The notes: generated by a model not told the origin, from the sequence alone. Positions 16,190-25,446 are shown, counted from the stretch's first letter. The stretch is DNA of 50,419 nucleotides from Candidatus Methanoperedens sp. BLZ2 (GCF_002487355.1 NZ_NTMG01000072.1:1-50419), one strand, 5' to 3'. Numbers and translations: made by a program.

Positions 16190-17623
16190 TTGGCTAAAGA
16201 GAAACCTTCATTAAATACGGTAAATTTCACCGCAGCCCAGTTGATGGAATTTGACGCATGCACGCGGTGCGGCGAGTGTGTAAAGTACTGCCCGACCTAC
16301 GATGCAAGGGATAAGAACCAGGACATAGAACCAAGAGATAAGATCCTGCGATGGCGGAGTTTTATGAACAAATGTTATGGTCTGAAAGCAAGGCTTTTCG
16401 GGCCGGAAAAAATTCCCCCTGAGGAAATCAAGAAGTTCACAGATGACCTGTATAATTGTACCACATGCGGTATGTGCGGAACAGTATGTCCGGCCGGTAT
16501 CAATACGATCGAACTCTGGGAATCCACAAGAGCAAACCTTGTAAAATACGGAACCGGTCCTTTTGGCAAGCAGAGCCTTTTCCCGAAGCTCATCGAAGAA
16601 GGGCATAATCCATACATGAAGCAGCAAAAAGACCGCCTTGCATGGATGACACCTGATATCAAGATAGCAGATAAATCCGACATTGCATATTTCATAGGAT
16701 GCACAGCAGGATACAACCAGCAGGTTCTGGGCGTCAGCACTGCCAGGATATTGAATAAGCTCAATGTACCGTTCATGGTCCTTGGAGAAGATGAATGGTG
16801 CTGCAGTTCGGCCCTTATAAGGACAGGCCAGCAGCATATAAATGATACCCCGAAGAAAGCCGCTATCCACAATGTTGAAGCACTGAAAGCAAGAGGTGCA
16901 AAGAGAGTCATATTTGCCTGCGCCGGATGTTTCAGGGCGGCAAAGATCGACTGGCCGCGTGCTTATGGAAAAGCGCTGCCGTTTGAAGCGATCCATATGT
17001 CCCAGTTCCTAGCAGAGCAAGTTGAGGCCGGGAAGATAAAGTGGGAAAAGAGCCTTAACAAGACCGTCACTTACCATGACCCATGCCACCTTGGAAGACA
17101 TGTTGGTGTGTTCGAAGAGCCCAGGAAAGTCCTAAAAAGCATGCCTGGCATCAAACTTGTGGAAATGAAACGAAACCGCAAGGAACAGAGATGCTGCGGC
17201 GCAGGCGGAGGCGTAAAAGCAGGTATCCCCGACCTTGCACTCGGCGTGGCAAAAGCACGTGTCACTGACGCAAAAGAAACAGGCGCGCAAGCTTTGATAA
17301 GCACATGCCCTTTTTGCAGGCGAAACCTTCTTGACGGCAGGAATGAACTTAAACTTGACATGAGCGTGGACGACCTTGTAGTTCTCACAGCTAATCTGAT
17401 GGGTCTGAGCACCGATGTCAAACCACCCGCACCGGGCGCTCCAATGGAATCCATAAGCGACCTTTTCAGGACGCAGACGATCCCGCCCAAACCCCCGGCT
17501 GAACCGAAGAAGGAAGTTCCAAAACCTGCGGAAGCACCGGTGGCAGCACCGGCTCCGAAGGCGGAATCGCCCAAAGCTCCGGCAAAGGAAGAGCCAAAGG
17601 CTGCACCAGTCAGTAAGAAGTAG
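16190..17623 (+). CDS. hdrD: heterodisulfide reductase subunit D
   Basis: A 477-residue HdrD. It reduces CoM-S-S-CoB at a special [4Fe-4S] centre. Two ferredoxin motifs lie at Cys24/27/30/34 and Cys90/93/96/100. Two CCG domains follow: [12 protein letters not shown] with CAGCFRAA, and RCCGAGGGV with STCPFC. Methanosarcina HdrD is about 409 residues; here a Pro/Ala/Lys-rich tail of about 50 residues follows the last CCG domain (from about residue 425). TTG start behind GGGAGGCG. A T-rich terminator follows. Confidence 0.92.
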   Translation: MAKEKPSLNTVNFTAAQLMEFDACTRCGECVKYCPTYDARDKNQDIEPRDKILRWRSFMNKCYGLKARLFGPEKIPPEEIKKFTDDLYNCTTCGMCGTVCPAGINTIELWESTRANLVKYGTGPFGKQSLFPKLIEEGHNPYMKQQKDRLAWMTPDIKIADKSDIAYFIGCTAGYNQQVLGVSTARILNKLNVPFMVLGEDEWCCSSALIRTGQQHINDTPKKAAIHNVEALKARGAKRVIFACAGCFRAAKIDWPRAYGKALPFEAIHMSQFLAEQVEAGKIKWEKSLNKTVTYHDPCHLGRHVGVFEEPRKVLKSMPGIKLVEMKRNRKEQRCCGAGGGVKAGIPDLALGVAKARVTDAKETGAQALISTCPFCRRNLLDGRNELKLDMSVDDLVVLTANLMGLSTDVKPPAPGAPMESISDLFRTQTIPPKPPAEPKKEVPKPAEAPVAAPAPKAESPKAPAKEEPKAAPVSKK

Positions 17624-17634
17624 GTTTTACCTGC

Positions 17635-17660
17635 TTTTTTTCTTTTCTTCTTTTTTATTC
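17635..17660 (+). terminator. oligo-T archaeal terminator after hdrD
   Basis: A run of T tracts (seven T, then TTTTC, then six T) begins 12 bases after the hdrD stop. Archaeal RNA polymerase stops at such T-rich stretches without needing a hairpin. Confidence 0.6.
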
Positions 17661-17706
17661 ATCAAAATCCTTTAATCATTGGACATATATTTCTTAATGA
17701 ATTACC

Positions 17707-18204
17707 ATGAACCTGACAGACCTCTTAACAGCCCATAAAGAATCCTTCAAAGAGAAATTTATCGAAGCGCTGGCAAAAAAGAATTCAATGACAGCTGATG
17801 AGGTAAGGGTCGATTTCAAGTCTTTTATTGAACAATTTGCAGGTGAAAAGTACAATGAGGTTTCACAGGTTGTCAAAAGGATAAATGAAATAGAAATCCC
17901 TGTTTTCCTGAATATCAGGCGTGACAGGATGAGAGAGGATAAATGCAAGATATGTGAAGGCAATGAGCCAAATATACTTGAAATCAAAGAAAAATACGGA
18001 AACAGGATAGAGATATTTGAAGTGATCGAGGATAGGCCGGAAGGTTTACTCTACCAGATAATCTTTTACGAAGAAGCGGAAGAGAAGAAGCTTCCCTTAA
18101 CTGCAATAATCAATCGGGGAGAATTAATAAAATTCTGGGCAGGAAAAACAGTGGATGCAGCGGTTTATGAGCGCTATATCAACAAATATCTTGCAAAAAG
18201 TTAA
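17707..18204 (+). CDS. thioredoxin-fold-like protein with CxxC
   Basis: A 165-residue soluble protein. Residues about 60-120 look thioredoxin-like: a strand IPVFLNIRRD, then CKIC followed by a helix (NEPNILEIKEKYG) and a strand RIEIFEVIE, the order of a redox-active CxxC. A cis-Pro equivalent may lie in KKLPLTAII. The family is not one I can name. A TATA-like ACATATATTTC lies just upstream with a short leader. It is in a cluster of small redox/zinc proteins after hdrED. Confidence 0.6.
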   Translation: MNLTDLLTAHKESFKEKFIEALAKKNSMTADEVRVDFKSFIEQFAGEKYNEVSQVVKRINEIEIPVFLNIRRDRMREDKCKICEGNEPNILEIKEKYGNRIEIFEVIEDRPEGLLYQIIFYEEAEEKKLPLTAIINRGELIKFWAGKTVDAAVYERYINKYLAKS

Positions 18205-18250
18205 TATAAGAACAGGATTAAACATGTATAAAATTAGGAGGTGAAAAAGC

Positions 18251-18412
18251 ATGTGCAGTGTCGGTGATGCGTTCAATGTTGAGGTCCAGCAGTTAAATGC
18301 AAAATTCTATAAGTGCAATGATTGCAAAAACGAGTTCAGAGGTGTCGGGAAAAAAGTGATGTGCCCGTCATGCCAGTCAAGAAATACCAGTCTTATGTTC
18401 CCGGAAGAATGA
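18251..18412 (+). CDS. small zinc-ribbon protein, 53 aa
   Basis: A 53-residue protein starting MCSVGDAFNV behind a strong AGGAGGTG site. It has a clear zinc ribbon: KCNDC (Cys22, Cys25) and MCPSC (Cys38, Cys41), ending LMFPEE. Its stop overlaps the start of the next gene (ATGA). Probably a small nucleic-acid- or protein-binding ribbon; the exact partner is unknown, but coupling to the next protein suggests they act together. Confidence 0.75.
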   Translation: MCSVGDAFNVEVQQLNAKFYKCNDCKNEFRGVGKKVMCPSCQSRNTSLMFPEE

Positions 18413-18870
18413 TCCCTTTAAATACTCAGGAATTGCTCCTTGTCCGGGGAAAAGAAGGGACACTCGGAATAGTCAAAGTAGGAGAAAATAAACAATTCTT
18501 CCTGGAAACTGATAAAGAAGAAATAATACTTGCTCTTGAACCCGAGGATTTGCTCGTAGCATCGGGTTTTGGGACCGATGACACCATAATAAAAGGTTTG
18601 AAATGCATTCTTTTTATGATACGCGAGGTGGGGTCGCCTTTTATTGCCCTTTCTAAAAAGCATCCGGCATCAAAGCGCTTAAAGATCGTTGTTTCTGCTG
18701 GTGACAGGACGCGGGTAAGTTGCAGCATAACACCGGGAACACATCCTGAACAGGACGTCTTATGCGGCTCCGGTGAGTTTGATGGCGTGGAGATATCAGG
18801 AGTTAAAGGCGGGGTTGAGTTTAAGAATCTAAAAAATGGGAATTTTGAGAAAATCCAGTTTGATATCTAA
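18409..18870 (+). CDS. hypothetical protein coupled to zinc-ribbon protein
   Basis: A 153-residue soluble protein from ATG 18409 (overlapping the zinc-ribbon stop by 4 bases); an upstream GTG/TTG extension to 18322 is open but would read through the zinc-ribbon gene. Beta-rich, no TM, few Cys. I do not recognise the family. Its 3' end overlaps the convergent thioredoxin-like gene by 4 bases. Confidence 0.6.
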   Translation: MIPLNTQELLLVRGKEGTLGIVKVGENKQFFLETDKEEIILALEPEDLLVASGFGTDDTIIKGLKCILFMIREVGSPFIALSKKHPASKRLKIVVSAGDRTRVSCSITPGTHPEQDVLCGSGEFDGVEISGVKGGVEFKNLKNGNFEKIQFDI

Positions 18871-19208
18871 CTTTTCAATGCCTTTCGCAATGCTTCGACA
18901 GATGGCGGCGCTCCAACAAAAGCGCATTTGTGATCAATGAATACTGTTGGAACAGCCTTAACACCATAAAGCGCAGCTTTAGCAAAACCCTGCGGTGTAC
19001 CTGTTGAAATCTCAAATGCCTGTACACCCTGGGTCTGTGAAGCAACTTCCTTTGCCATCGCAACAGCGGTGGGGCAGTGGGGACATGTTGGGGATGTGAA
19101 TACTTCAATCACGATCTGACGTTTTGGGGTTACAGCGTCATGCTGGCGCTTCATCAATTCATCGAGTTTCTTCTTTTTTATCTGTGCAAGTTCATCATCT
19201 TCGGACAT
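18867..19208 (-). CDS. thioredoxin/glutaredoxin-like protein (CPHC)
   Basis: A 113-residue small redox protein. After a charged N-terminal helix (residues 5-27) comes a thioredoxin fold with active site SPTCPHCPTA, cis-Pro in VKAVPTVFID, and a C-terminal helix. The CPHC centre and short fold resemble archaeal glutaredoxin-like thioredoxins. The helix-like N-terminus (MSEDDELAQIKKKKLDELMKR style) is also seen in other archaeal small proteins. Probably a disulfide/thiol reductase in the cytoplasm. Confidence 0.8.
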   Translation of the reverse strand: MSEDDELAQIKKKKLDELMKRQHDAVTPKRQIVIEVFTSPTCPHCPTAVAMAKEVASQTQGVQAFEISTGTPQGFAKAALYGVKAVPTVFIDHKCAFVGAPPSVEALRKALKS

Positions 19209-19243
19209 ATTTTTCCTCGTTATATTTTACTTTACTTAAGCAT

Positions 19244-19663
19244 TTACCCTTTCCTTCTATTGACCAATGAGATCCCTGTTATAATACTTATTAAGCCGGC
19301 AGATAATCCAAATATTAAAGAAAATATTATAATTGTTCCTCCAATAATTATGCTAAATACTGATGAAAAATTAAAAATATAGATCAAAAGCATGAACGGA
19401 AATAAGATAAATTCCGCCCCAAGTCCCATAAAAGTCCAGCCGAGTATCTTTTTCTCATCATGAAGCCGGTTTAATTTTTTAAAAATAAGAGGCATTGCAA
19501 CAATTAGTGGAAAAATAAAAACCAGGATCAGAATAAGTTTTTGAACAGAAATTGAGAAATAGGACATCGGGAATGCGGTTAGAAGAACAAGAAGAATGAT
19601 CAGTCCTGATGTTAATACAACCGCGCATCCTGCTGTGAGTATTGATTTTCGTGTTAAATCCAT
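19244..19663 (-). CDS. hypothetical membrane protein, four TM
   Basis: A 139-residue protein with four hydrophobic helices (about 8-31, 38-62, 76-98, 102-130) separated by short basic loops (KKLNRLHDEKK). No motif I recognise. ATG at 19663, with a weak AAAG site. The gene stands alone between the thioredoxin-like gene and a gene-free stretch. Confidence 0.55.
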   Translation of the reverse strand: MDLTRKSILTAGCAVVLTSGLIILLVLLTAFPMSYFSISVQKLILILVFIFPLIVAMPLIFKKLNRLHDEKKILGWTFMGLGAEFILFPFMLLIYIFNFSSVFSIIIGGTIIIFSLIFGLSAGLISIITGISLVNRRKG

Positions 19664-20158
19664 TTCAATCTTTCTTAATGTTATGTTTTGTCCATATTTT
19701 TTGACATTTTTTTAATAGGTGTAATTAGTTCTAATTCAACACTTATAGAGGATTTTCATTTGTCATGTTAGGTATATTGATAATTAACATTATGAAACTA
19801 ATCCTACATTCTTGATAAAAGAAAAAATTTTGTAGGTCTTTTCAAATCATGTTGGTAGGTGTGCAAATTTTCAAAATTTGTTCTTTATTTTCAGGGGCAT
19901 ATTTGGCAGACCATCTTCCAAATAAGAATTTGCTTATCTTTTTATAAATATAATTATAAAGCTGGTGAGATATATTATTAAAGTATGGGTTTATATATTA
20001 ATATCAATAATATGTCTAACTACAGAGATGTGTGATAAGACATAAAAACCTTCAGGCAAGGTGAGATTTAGATAATAGATGTAAATATTATAATTGAGAA
20101 GTAGGGGAAAAAATCGAAATACTGATTGAATATTTTTGTTCTGTATACATGAGGAATT
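19664..20158. other. gene-free AT-rich junction before the polysaccharide set
   Basis: About 495 bases without a supportable gene. It holds a perfect small palindrome CAAATTTT-C-AAAATTTG (19864-19880) and several TATA-like runs near 19940-20000. It marks the boundary between archaeal-style genes and the bacterial-style cluster; I see no tRNA, integrase or clear att repeat. Confidence 0.5.
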
Positions 20159-21235
20159 ATGATCAATGTTACTAAAGCCTATTTGCCCAACAAAGCTAAA
20201 TATAAGGCTTACATCGACAGTATTTATGAATCTGGCTGGCTCACCAATAACGGCGACTTGCTTAAAGAGCTTGAAGTGCGTCTGCAAGCGCATCTGGGTG
20301 TAAAACACCTAATTCTCGTTGCTAATGGCAGTCTTGCGCTGCAACTCGCCTACAAAGCGCTTGATCTTAAAGGAGAAGTGATTACCACACCGTTCAGTTT
20401 TGTCGCTACCACCAGCACCCTGGTATGGGAAGGGCTAAAACCCGTATTTGCGGACATAAATCCCAGGAGCTTCAACCTTGATCCTGTACAAATAGAACAG
20501 CACATTACCCCGCACACCAGTGCTATCGTGCCCGTGCATGTATTTTGCAACCCCTGTGATATTGAGGCTATTCAGCACATCGCCCAAAAGCACAACCTCA
20601 AAGTTGTCTATGACGGCGCACATGCGTTTGGTGTCAACTACAAAGGCCAAAGCGTCTTTAATTACGGCGACATCTCTATACTCAGCTTCCACGCCACCAA
20701 ACTCTTTCATACCATTGAAGGTGGCGCAGTCATCACCAACGATGATGAACTGGCCAAAAAAATCCGCCTGTTCATCAACTTTGGTATTACCGGACCTATA
20801 ACAATCGAAGGCCTCGGCACCAATGCCAAAATGAACGAATTTGAAGCCGCCATGGGTTTGTGCGTGCTCGATGAAATCGAAACCATCAGCGCACAAAGAA
20901 AACACATCTGGCAAACTTACCAAACACAGCTTGAAGGTTTGGTAGAATTTCAAGCGTTACACTCCCACGCCAATAACAACTACGGCTACATGCCCGTGTT
21001 ATTAAAAAGCGAAGCCCAGTTGCTCAAAGTGCAAATAGCCCTTAATGATAATGGCATTTTTCCACGGCGTTACTATTACCCCAGCCTGGACATGCTCGAC
21101 TACCTGCAAACCGACCAGGTCTGCGCCAACTCCCGTGACATCGCTAGCCGCATTCTCTGTTTGCCGATTTATCCAGGTCTCACTAAGGAAAAGCAAACTG
21201 AAATTACAAATATAATTATTGAGTCAACTAAATGA
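20159..21235 (+). CDS. DegT/DnrJ/EryC1-type sugar aminotransferase
   Basis: A 358-residue PLP enzyme that aminates a keto-sugar nucleotide for surface polysaccharide. The start YESGWLTNNG and the PLP Lys181 in SFHATKLFHTIEGG are typical; GAHAFGV carries the Asp-like pyridine contact region. Codon use (many C-ending codons, GCC/ACC/CTC) differs from the archaeal neighbours and points to a bacterial origin. ATG after GAGGAATT. Overlaps the ATP-grasp gene by 4 bases. The product sugar is not deducible. Confidence 0.9.
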   Translation: MINVTKAYLPNKAKYKAYIDSIYESGWLTNNGDLLKELEVRLQAHLGVKHLILVANGSLALQLAYKALDLKGEVITTPFSFVATTSTLVWEGLKPVFADINPRSFNLDPVQIEQHITPHTSAIVPVHVFCNPCDIEAIQHIAQKHNLKVVYDGAHAFGVNYKGQSVFNYGDISILSFHATKLFHTIEGGAVITNDDELAKKIRLFINFGITGPITIEGLGTNAKMNEFEAAMGLCVLDEIETISAQRKHIWQTYQTQLEGLVEFQALHSHANNNYGYMPVLLKSEAQLLKVQIALNDNGIFPRRYYYPSLDMLDYLQTDQVCANSRDIASRILCLPIYPGLTKEKQTEITNIIIESTK

Positions 21236-22290
21236 GAACTGCACTCATATTTTCTGGTTACAATCAGCGTGCAGTTATAGCACTATGTAGATATTTTAAG
21301 AGCATTGATCAGCAGTTTGTTATTGTGTCTTCTGGGGTTGAAGATCTTATTTACTTAACTGATTATAAAAATAATGTAATTCTAGAGCGGACGGATAAAA
21401 CTTTAACTAGAGAATTATTTTTTAAAATTTCAAGTCTGTATGACGATGAGCTTGTTTATTGTCCAACGTCTGAATTCTTGAATATGTTTGTACTTGAAAA
21501 TGTTGATTCGTTTCAAAAAAGAGGCATAGCCTCTGGCATGCCGCCAAAAGAGCCATACGAAAAAATTACGAGCAAGTGGTCAAGCCAGGAATTATTCAAA
21601 GATTTGGATTATATCAAAATAATAGAAACAGTTGAATTAGACAAAGCACAGGTTCCCTGTGTTATCAAGCCATACAAAAATGTAATTCTAAATCGAGTCC
21701 TTTATCCGTTTATTTGCTATAGCCAGGATTTCCTCAAAGAAGTCAAAGAAAAAATTAACAGGAATGAATATTTTGGTCAAAGATTTATATGTGGTCAAAG
21801 TTATTATTTTTGTGCGTACTTATCTAGAAATGGTAGCTTTGAAGGATATTGGCAAGAAAATATTCTTCAGCAGCCTGATGGTAAATCGATTGTTTTGGCT
21901 AAAGCCTGTAATAATCCAGGCTTAAATGAGGACGCGTTGATGAATATAATATACAAAGCCGGCTACTTTGGTCCATTAATGATTGAGTTTATCTTAGAGC
22001 ATGATAATTTTTATTATATAGAAATTAATCCACGTTTTTGGGGCCCACTTCAATTAGCTAATGATGTAAATCCACAAATTTTAGATGCTTATTTAGAGGA
22101 ATGGTTTGGGAGAAGTGTTACAAGCATTAAAACAAACGCAAGTGGATATTATGCCTGGAATCATGGAGCACAATGTCAAAACCTTAAAAAGTATCCGGCA
22201 ATAAATAAATTAAGAAATGTCAAGCGTTTACTTTTTGAAAATGATGTCTATTCAAAGCGCGACACAATTAACCTTTCTCAAAAATATTGA
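21232..22290 (+). CDS. ATP-grasp carboligase-like protein
   Basis: A 352-residue ATP-grasp protein: the N-terminal Rossmann-like part (TALIFSGYNQRAVIALCRYF), VPCVIKPYKN (nucleotide-binding Lys), and the metal site GPLMIEFILEHDNFYYIEINPRFWG. Such proteins in polysaccharide loci ligate an amino acid or carboxylate to an amine, possibly the amino sugar made by the upstream enzyme. It is much more AT-rich than the genes on both sides, so the cluster looks mosaic. Confidence 0.8.
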   Translation: MRTALIFSGYNQRAVIALCRYFKSIDQQFVIVSSGVEDLIYLTDYKNNVILERTDKTLTRELFFKISSLYDDELVYCPTSEFLNMFVLENVDSFQKRGIASGMPPKEPYEKITSKWSSQELFKDLDYIKIIETVELDKAQVPCVIKPYKNVILNRVLYPFICYSQDFLKEVKEKINRNEYFGQRFICGQSYYFCAYLSRNGSFEGYWQENILQQPDGKSIVLAKACNNPGLNEDALMNIIYKAGYFGPLMIEFILEHDNFYYIEINPRFWGPLQLANDVNPQILDAYLEEWFGRSVTSIKTNASGYYAWNHGAQCQNLKKYPAINKLRNVKRLLFENDVYSKRDTINLSQKY

Positions 22291-22333
22291 GGAGAAAATT
22301 AAAAATTCACTAAGAACAAACCATGCCTGAACA

Positions 22334-23773
22334 ATGAGCCTTGCTAATAAAACCACCACTGGAATCCTTTGGAACTTCACTGAACAGATGAGTACGCGCG
22401 GTATCGGGATCGTTATTAGCCTGCTGTTGGCGCGTTTTTTAGTTCCTGCAGATTTTGGTTTAGTGGCGATGATGGAAATCTTTATCGCCGTGGCTGGCAC
22501 TTTGATGGATTCAGGCTTCAAGCAAGCACTTATTCGTAAGCAAGGCGCAAGTCAGGATGATTTCAATACCGTGTTTTACACCAACCTGGCATTGGGTTGT
22601 TTGGCTTATCTGTTGTTGTTCAGCGCTGCGCCGTTTATCGCAGATTTTTACGAAGAAAAAAGGCTGACCGGTCTGATTCGCGTTGCAGGGATTGCGATTC
22701 TTATCGGTTCGTTTCAGGTAGTGCAAAGTGCCATTCTCAATCGTACTTTAAACTTTAAGGTCCAGCTGAAAGCGACCGTACCAGCTAGCGTTGTTTCAGG
22801 CTTTATCGCCGTCTTGCTTGCATATATCGGCTGGGGCGTATGGGCACTGGTTGCGAAAATGCTGATCTCAGCATTTTTGGTCACGGTGTTTATATGGAGC
22901 ATGAAACTTTGGCAGCCCACGCTTACCTTTAGCCGCCAATCTCTGAATGACATGTTCGGTTTTGGCTCCAAGTTGTTCTTATCGGGTTTGCTCGATACCG
23001 TGTTTAAGAATATGTATGTGGTGGTGATTGCAAAAATATTTAGTGCCACTGTTGCAGGATATTACTTTTTTGCTAATAATATCAAGAACTTGATCATTGA
23101 TCAGCTCGTCAGTTCCATATCAACGGTCACCTATCCCGCGTTGGCGACCATGCAACACGACAATGTGATCTTAAAAGCAGGGTATCGCAAAGTCATCCAA
23201 ATGACCACTTTCTTGTTGTTTCCCGCGATGGTGTTTATGGCGGCCCTGGCCGAACCTCTTTTTCGTTTGATACTGCACGAACGATGGCTTCCGGCGGTGC
23301 CATATTTACAGTTGATGTGCATCGCAGGGTTGTTGTACCCCTTACATTCAATTAATTTGAATATTCTTAAAGTCAAAGGCCGTTCTGATCTGTTTTTGAA
23401 TCTGGAAATTCTCAAAAAGATCAGCAGTGTGTTGATTCTGTTTGTCAGCGTACAGTACGGCGTGATCGGAATTTTGATCGGACAGATTATCGGATCTGTG
23501 CTGGCCTACCTGCCCAACAGCTATTTCTCTAATGAGCTTATTGGCTATTCGGTGCGTGAACAAATCGGTGATTTTCTCCCGGGCCTGGTGTTGTCGGGTG
23601 CAATTGCAGTGATGGTGTATGTTGCCGTGTCGGTGTCCACCTTGCCCGCCTTGGCGGAATTAATCGTGTTTGGCATCGCGGCGACTATGCTGTATTTACT
23701 GGGTGCTCGTGCGTTGAAACTGCAAGCCTTTACCATGACTTTACAAATGGTCAAAGAACGTATAAATGTATAA
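22334..23773 (+). CDS. Wzx-type polysaccharide flippase (MOP superfamily)
   Basis: A 479-residue integral membrane protein with about 12-14 helices. The start ANKTTTGILWNFTEQMSTRG and then FLVPADFGLVAMMEIFIAV are the WzxC/RfbX pattern. It would move lipid-linked oligosaccharide across the membrane. Composition is bacterial-like (GCG, CTG, TTG-rich). 43 bases separate it from the ATP-grasp gene. The normal family length is 470-500. Confidence 0.9.
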   Translation: MSLANKTTTGILWNFTEQMSTRGIGIVISLLLARFLVPADFGLVAMMEIFIAVAGTLMDSGFKQALIRKQGASQDDFNTVFYTNLALGCLAYLLLFSAAPFIADFYEEKRLTGLIRVAGIAILIGSFQVVQSAILNRTLNFKVQLKATVPASVVSGFIAVLLAYIGWGVWALVAKMLISAFLVTVFIWSMKLWQPTLTFSRQSLNDMFGFGSKLFLSGLLDTVFKNMYVVVIAKIFSATVAGYYFFANNIKNLIIDQLVSSISTVTYPALATMQHDNVILKAGYRKVIQMTTFLLFPAMVFMAALAEPLFRLILHERWLPAVPYLQLMCIAGLLYPLHSINLNILKVKGRSDLFLNLEILKKISSVLILFVSVQYGVIGILIGQIIGSVLAYLPNSYFSNELIGYSVREQIGDFLPGLVLSGAIAVMVYVAVSVSTLPALAELIVFGIAATMLYLLGARALKLQAFTMTLQMVKERINV

Positions 23774-23794
23774 ATAAATAATGAAGGAATCAAT

Positions 23795-24829
23795 ATGCAA
23801 AACCTAAGATCTGAAAAAGAGATTATGCAGGCATGGAACCCGGCGGATAAACCGCTGGTTAGCGTAATATGTATTACGTTTAATCACGAACACTATATCG
23901 AGAAAACTATTCAGGGTTTTTTGATTCAGGAAACGGATTTCCCTTTTGAGATTATCATTCATGATGATGCTTCAACAGACAAAACATCCGAAATTGTGCG
24001 TGAATATGCTACTAATAAATACCCTAAAATAATTAGACCAATATTTCAAAATGAGAACCAATATTCTCAAGGCAAAAAACCAAGATCTATAGTAGAGCCA
24101 CAATGCAAAGGAAAATATATCGCTGTTTGTGAAGGTGACGATTTCTGGACTGATAAAAAAAAGCTACAAATACAGGTGGATTTTCTAGAAGCAAATCAAG
24201 ATTATGTAATATCGGGTCATGATGCATTTATTATCGACGAAGATGGAAATCATATTAAGGATTCTAAACTACCAAACAGATATAAGCGTGATTATTCAAG
24301 CGAAGAGTTGATTATGGATGAGGCATGGATTTTAACCCTATCTTGGGTATATCGTAATCTGATTAACAATTATGCCCCGGAACGCAACATGGTCAAAAAT
24401 GGCGATAACTTTTTTATATCAATTATTGGCCATTATGGCAAAAGCAAGTACCACCCTGAGATAAAACCCGCATGCTATCGTGTCCATTCCGGAGGAGTGT
24501 GGTCGAAACTTTCCGATAAAGACAAGAGAGACTCGAAAATCAACACCTGGTTTTGGATGTATCGCTATTATACTCGCATAGGAGAAGAAAAATATGCCAT
24601 GCACTTTTGGTTCAAGTATTTGGCGAATGTCGTTACCCGGGCGCCAAGCAGCGTACTGCTAAAAGAGTTGCTCATCAGGTGGTTGCCATTGAAAAAATTA
24701 TACTCTTTTACAAAGAGGATTTTGGCAAAGATTAACCTAAAGAAATTGGATTTATTGATTTTTTGGTGCATGCTTGTGATTAACTTGATTGCTGTTAGAT
24801 CAAGCGTGATAAGGCTTGTGGATTATTAA
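23795..24829 (+). CDS. family 2 glycosyltransferase
   Basis: A 344-residue GT-A fold enzyme: VSVICITFNHEHYIEKTIQG, DDAS in IIHDDASTDKTS, and the metal/donor site CEGDDFWTDKKKLQ. The C-terminus is basic with a weakly hydrophobic end (LIFWCMLVINLIAV), likely membrane-associated. It probably adds a sugar to the polysaccharide unit exported by the flippase. Last complete gene of the cluster; the second half is AT-rich. Confidence 0.9.
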   Translation: MQNLRSEKEIMQAWNPADKPLVSVICITFNHEHYIEKTIQGFLIQETDFPFEIIIHDDASTDKTSEIVREYATNKYPKIIRPIFQNENQYSQGKKPRSIVEPQCKGKYIAVCEGDDFWTDKKKLQIQVDFLEANQDYVISGHDAFIIDEDGNHIKDSKLPNRYKRDYSSEELIMDEAWILTLSWVYRNLINNYAPERNMVKNGDNFFISIIGHYGKSKYHPEIKPACYRVHSGGVWSKLSDKDKRDSKINTWFWMYRYYTRIGEEKYAMHFWFKYLANVVTRAPSSVLLKELLIRWLPLKKLYSFTKRILAKINLKKLDLLIFWCMLVINLIAVRSSVIRLVDY

Positions 24830-25074
24830 AGAAAATCTCAAAAACAAAGCCAGGGATTTTGTGATTTTATTCAGCCGTAAATCTTTATTACCCCACGAAA
24901 TAAAAATCCTCCCTTTTCACTTTCGGCTTTATTCCATATTAGCCAAGGTGCGCCGCACAAACGCGGACGCGCTTATGAATATCCTCAGAAATCCCTAATA
25001 ACTTAACGGCATTTGAACGCAATCGTTTAATATGATGGGTGATGAGCGCCGCACTAAGCACGCCTCCCAATGGG

Positions 25075-25107
25075 TTCGGGCACTGCCCGAATCCGCCTGC
25101 GGGCGGA
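25075..25107. repeat. tandem GC-rich palindromes
   Basis: TTCGGGC-ACT-GCCCGAA (25075-25091) is directly followed by TCCGCC-TGCG-GGCGGA (25092-25107). The second hairpin core, CCGCCTGCGGGCGG, occurs again at 25401-25414. Such short GC hairpins are dispersed in many bacterial genomes. Confidence 0.7.
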
Positions 25108-25192
25108 CGGCGTACTTAATGCGGGAGGTTGGGCGACAGTCCTGCGCCGGACAGTCGCGGTTTGAGACTTCCTATTATTTTCTGGTTTGAAA

Positions 25193-25261
25193 ACCACAGA
25201 GAGCACAGAGAACACAGAGAAAAATGGCAACGCTCTGTGCTCTCTGAGTGCTCTGTGGTTG
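25193..25261. repeat. CACAGAG-type inverted repeat (hairpin)
   Basis: The arm AACCACAGAGAGCACAGAGA (25193-25212) is matched by TCTCTGAGTGCTCTGTGGTT (25242-25261), imperfect by a small shift, with a 29-base loop. Repeats starting ACCACAGAGAGCACAGAG are known to be scattered between genes of many bacteria and some archaea. Open frames across it are artefacts. Confidence 0.75.
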
Positions 25262-25400
25262 ATTACCTATACAAATATTCCTTTTTCCTACAGGGGATGC
25301 GCAAAACAAATACCGCCCTTCCGTTCACGCAAAAAGAAATCCGTCGCCTGCCTTTTATCAAATGCGGTGCGCCCAAGGTTTGCCCTGCGGGAATGTTTGA

Positions 25401-25414
25401 CCGCCTGCGGGCGG
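25401..25414. repeat. second copy of the CCGCC-TGCG-GGCGG palindrome
   Basis: An identical 14-base core to the palindrome at 25093-25106, some 300 bases away, which supports a dispersed element rather than chance. Confidence 0.6.
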
Positions 25415-25446
25415 AATCGGGTAATACGAATGTTTCGAAAAAGATA

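Larger units (their letters stand above)
24830..25446. other. gene-free DNA with bacterial-type palindromic repeats
   Basis: About 600 bases with no supportable gene. A 60-codon open frame at 24816-24998 is probably leftover coding DNA from an older polysaccharide gene. From 25050 the DNA becomes GC-rich and holds several short palindromes and the CACAGAG hairpin annotated separately. It looks like an intergenic repeat zone imported with the cluster. Confidence 0.5.

Noticed and set aside
16211-16996. 261-codon minus-strand open frame
   Set aside because: Lies wholly inside hdrD, whose iron-sulfur motifs prove the plus strand is coding.
17071-17574. 167-codon minus-strand open frame
   Set aside because: Antisense shadow of hdrD; biased composition follows from the plus-strand codons.
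24816-24998. 60-codon frame after the glycosyltransferase
   Set aside because: Overlaps the GT2 stop, no ribosome site, no recognisable family; treated as leftover DNA.
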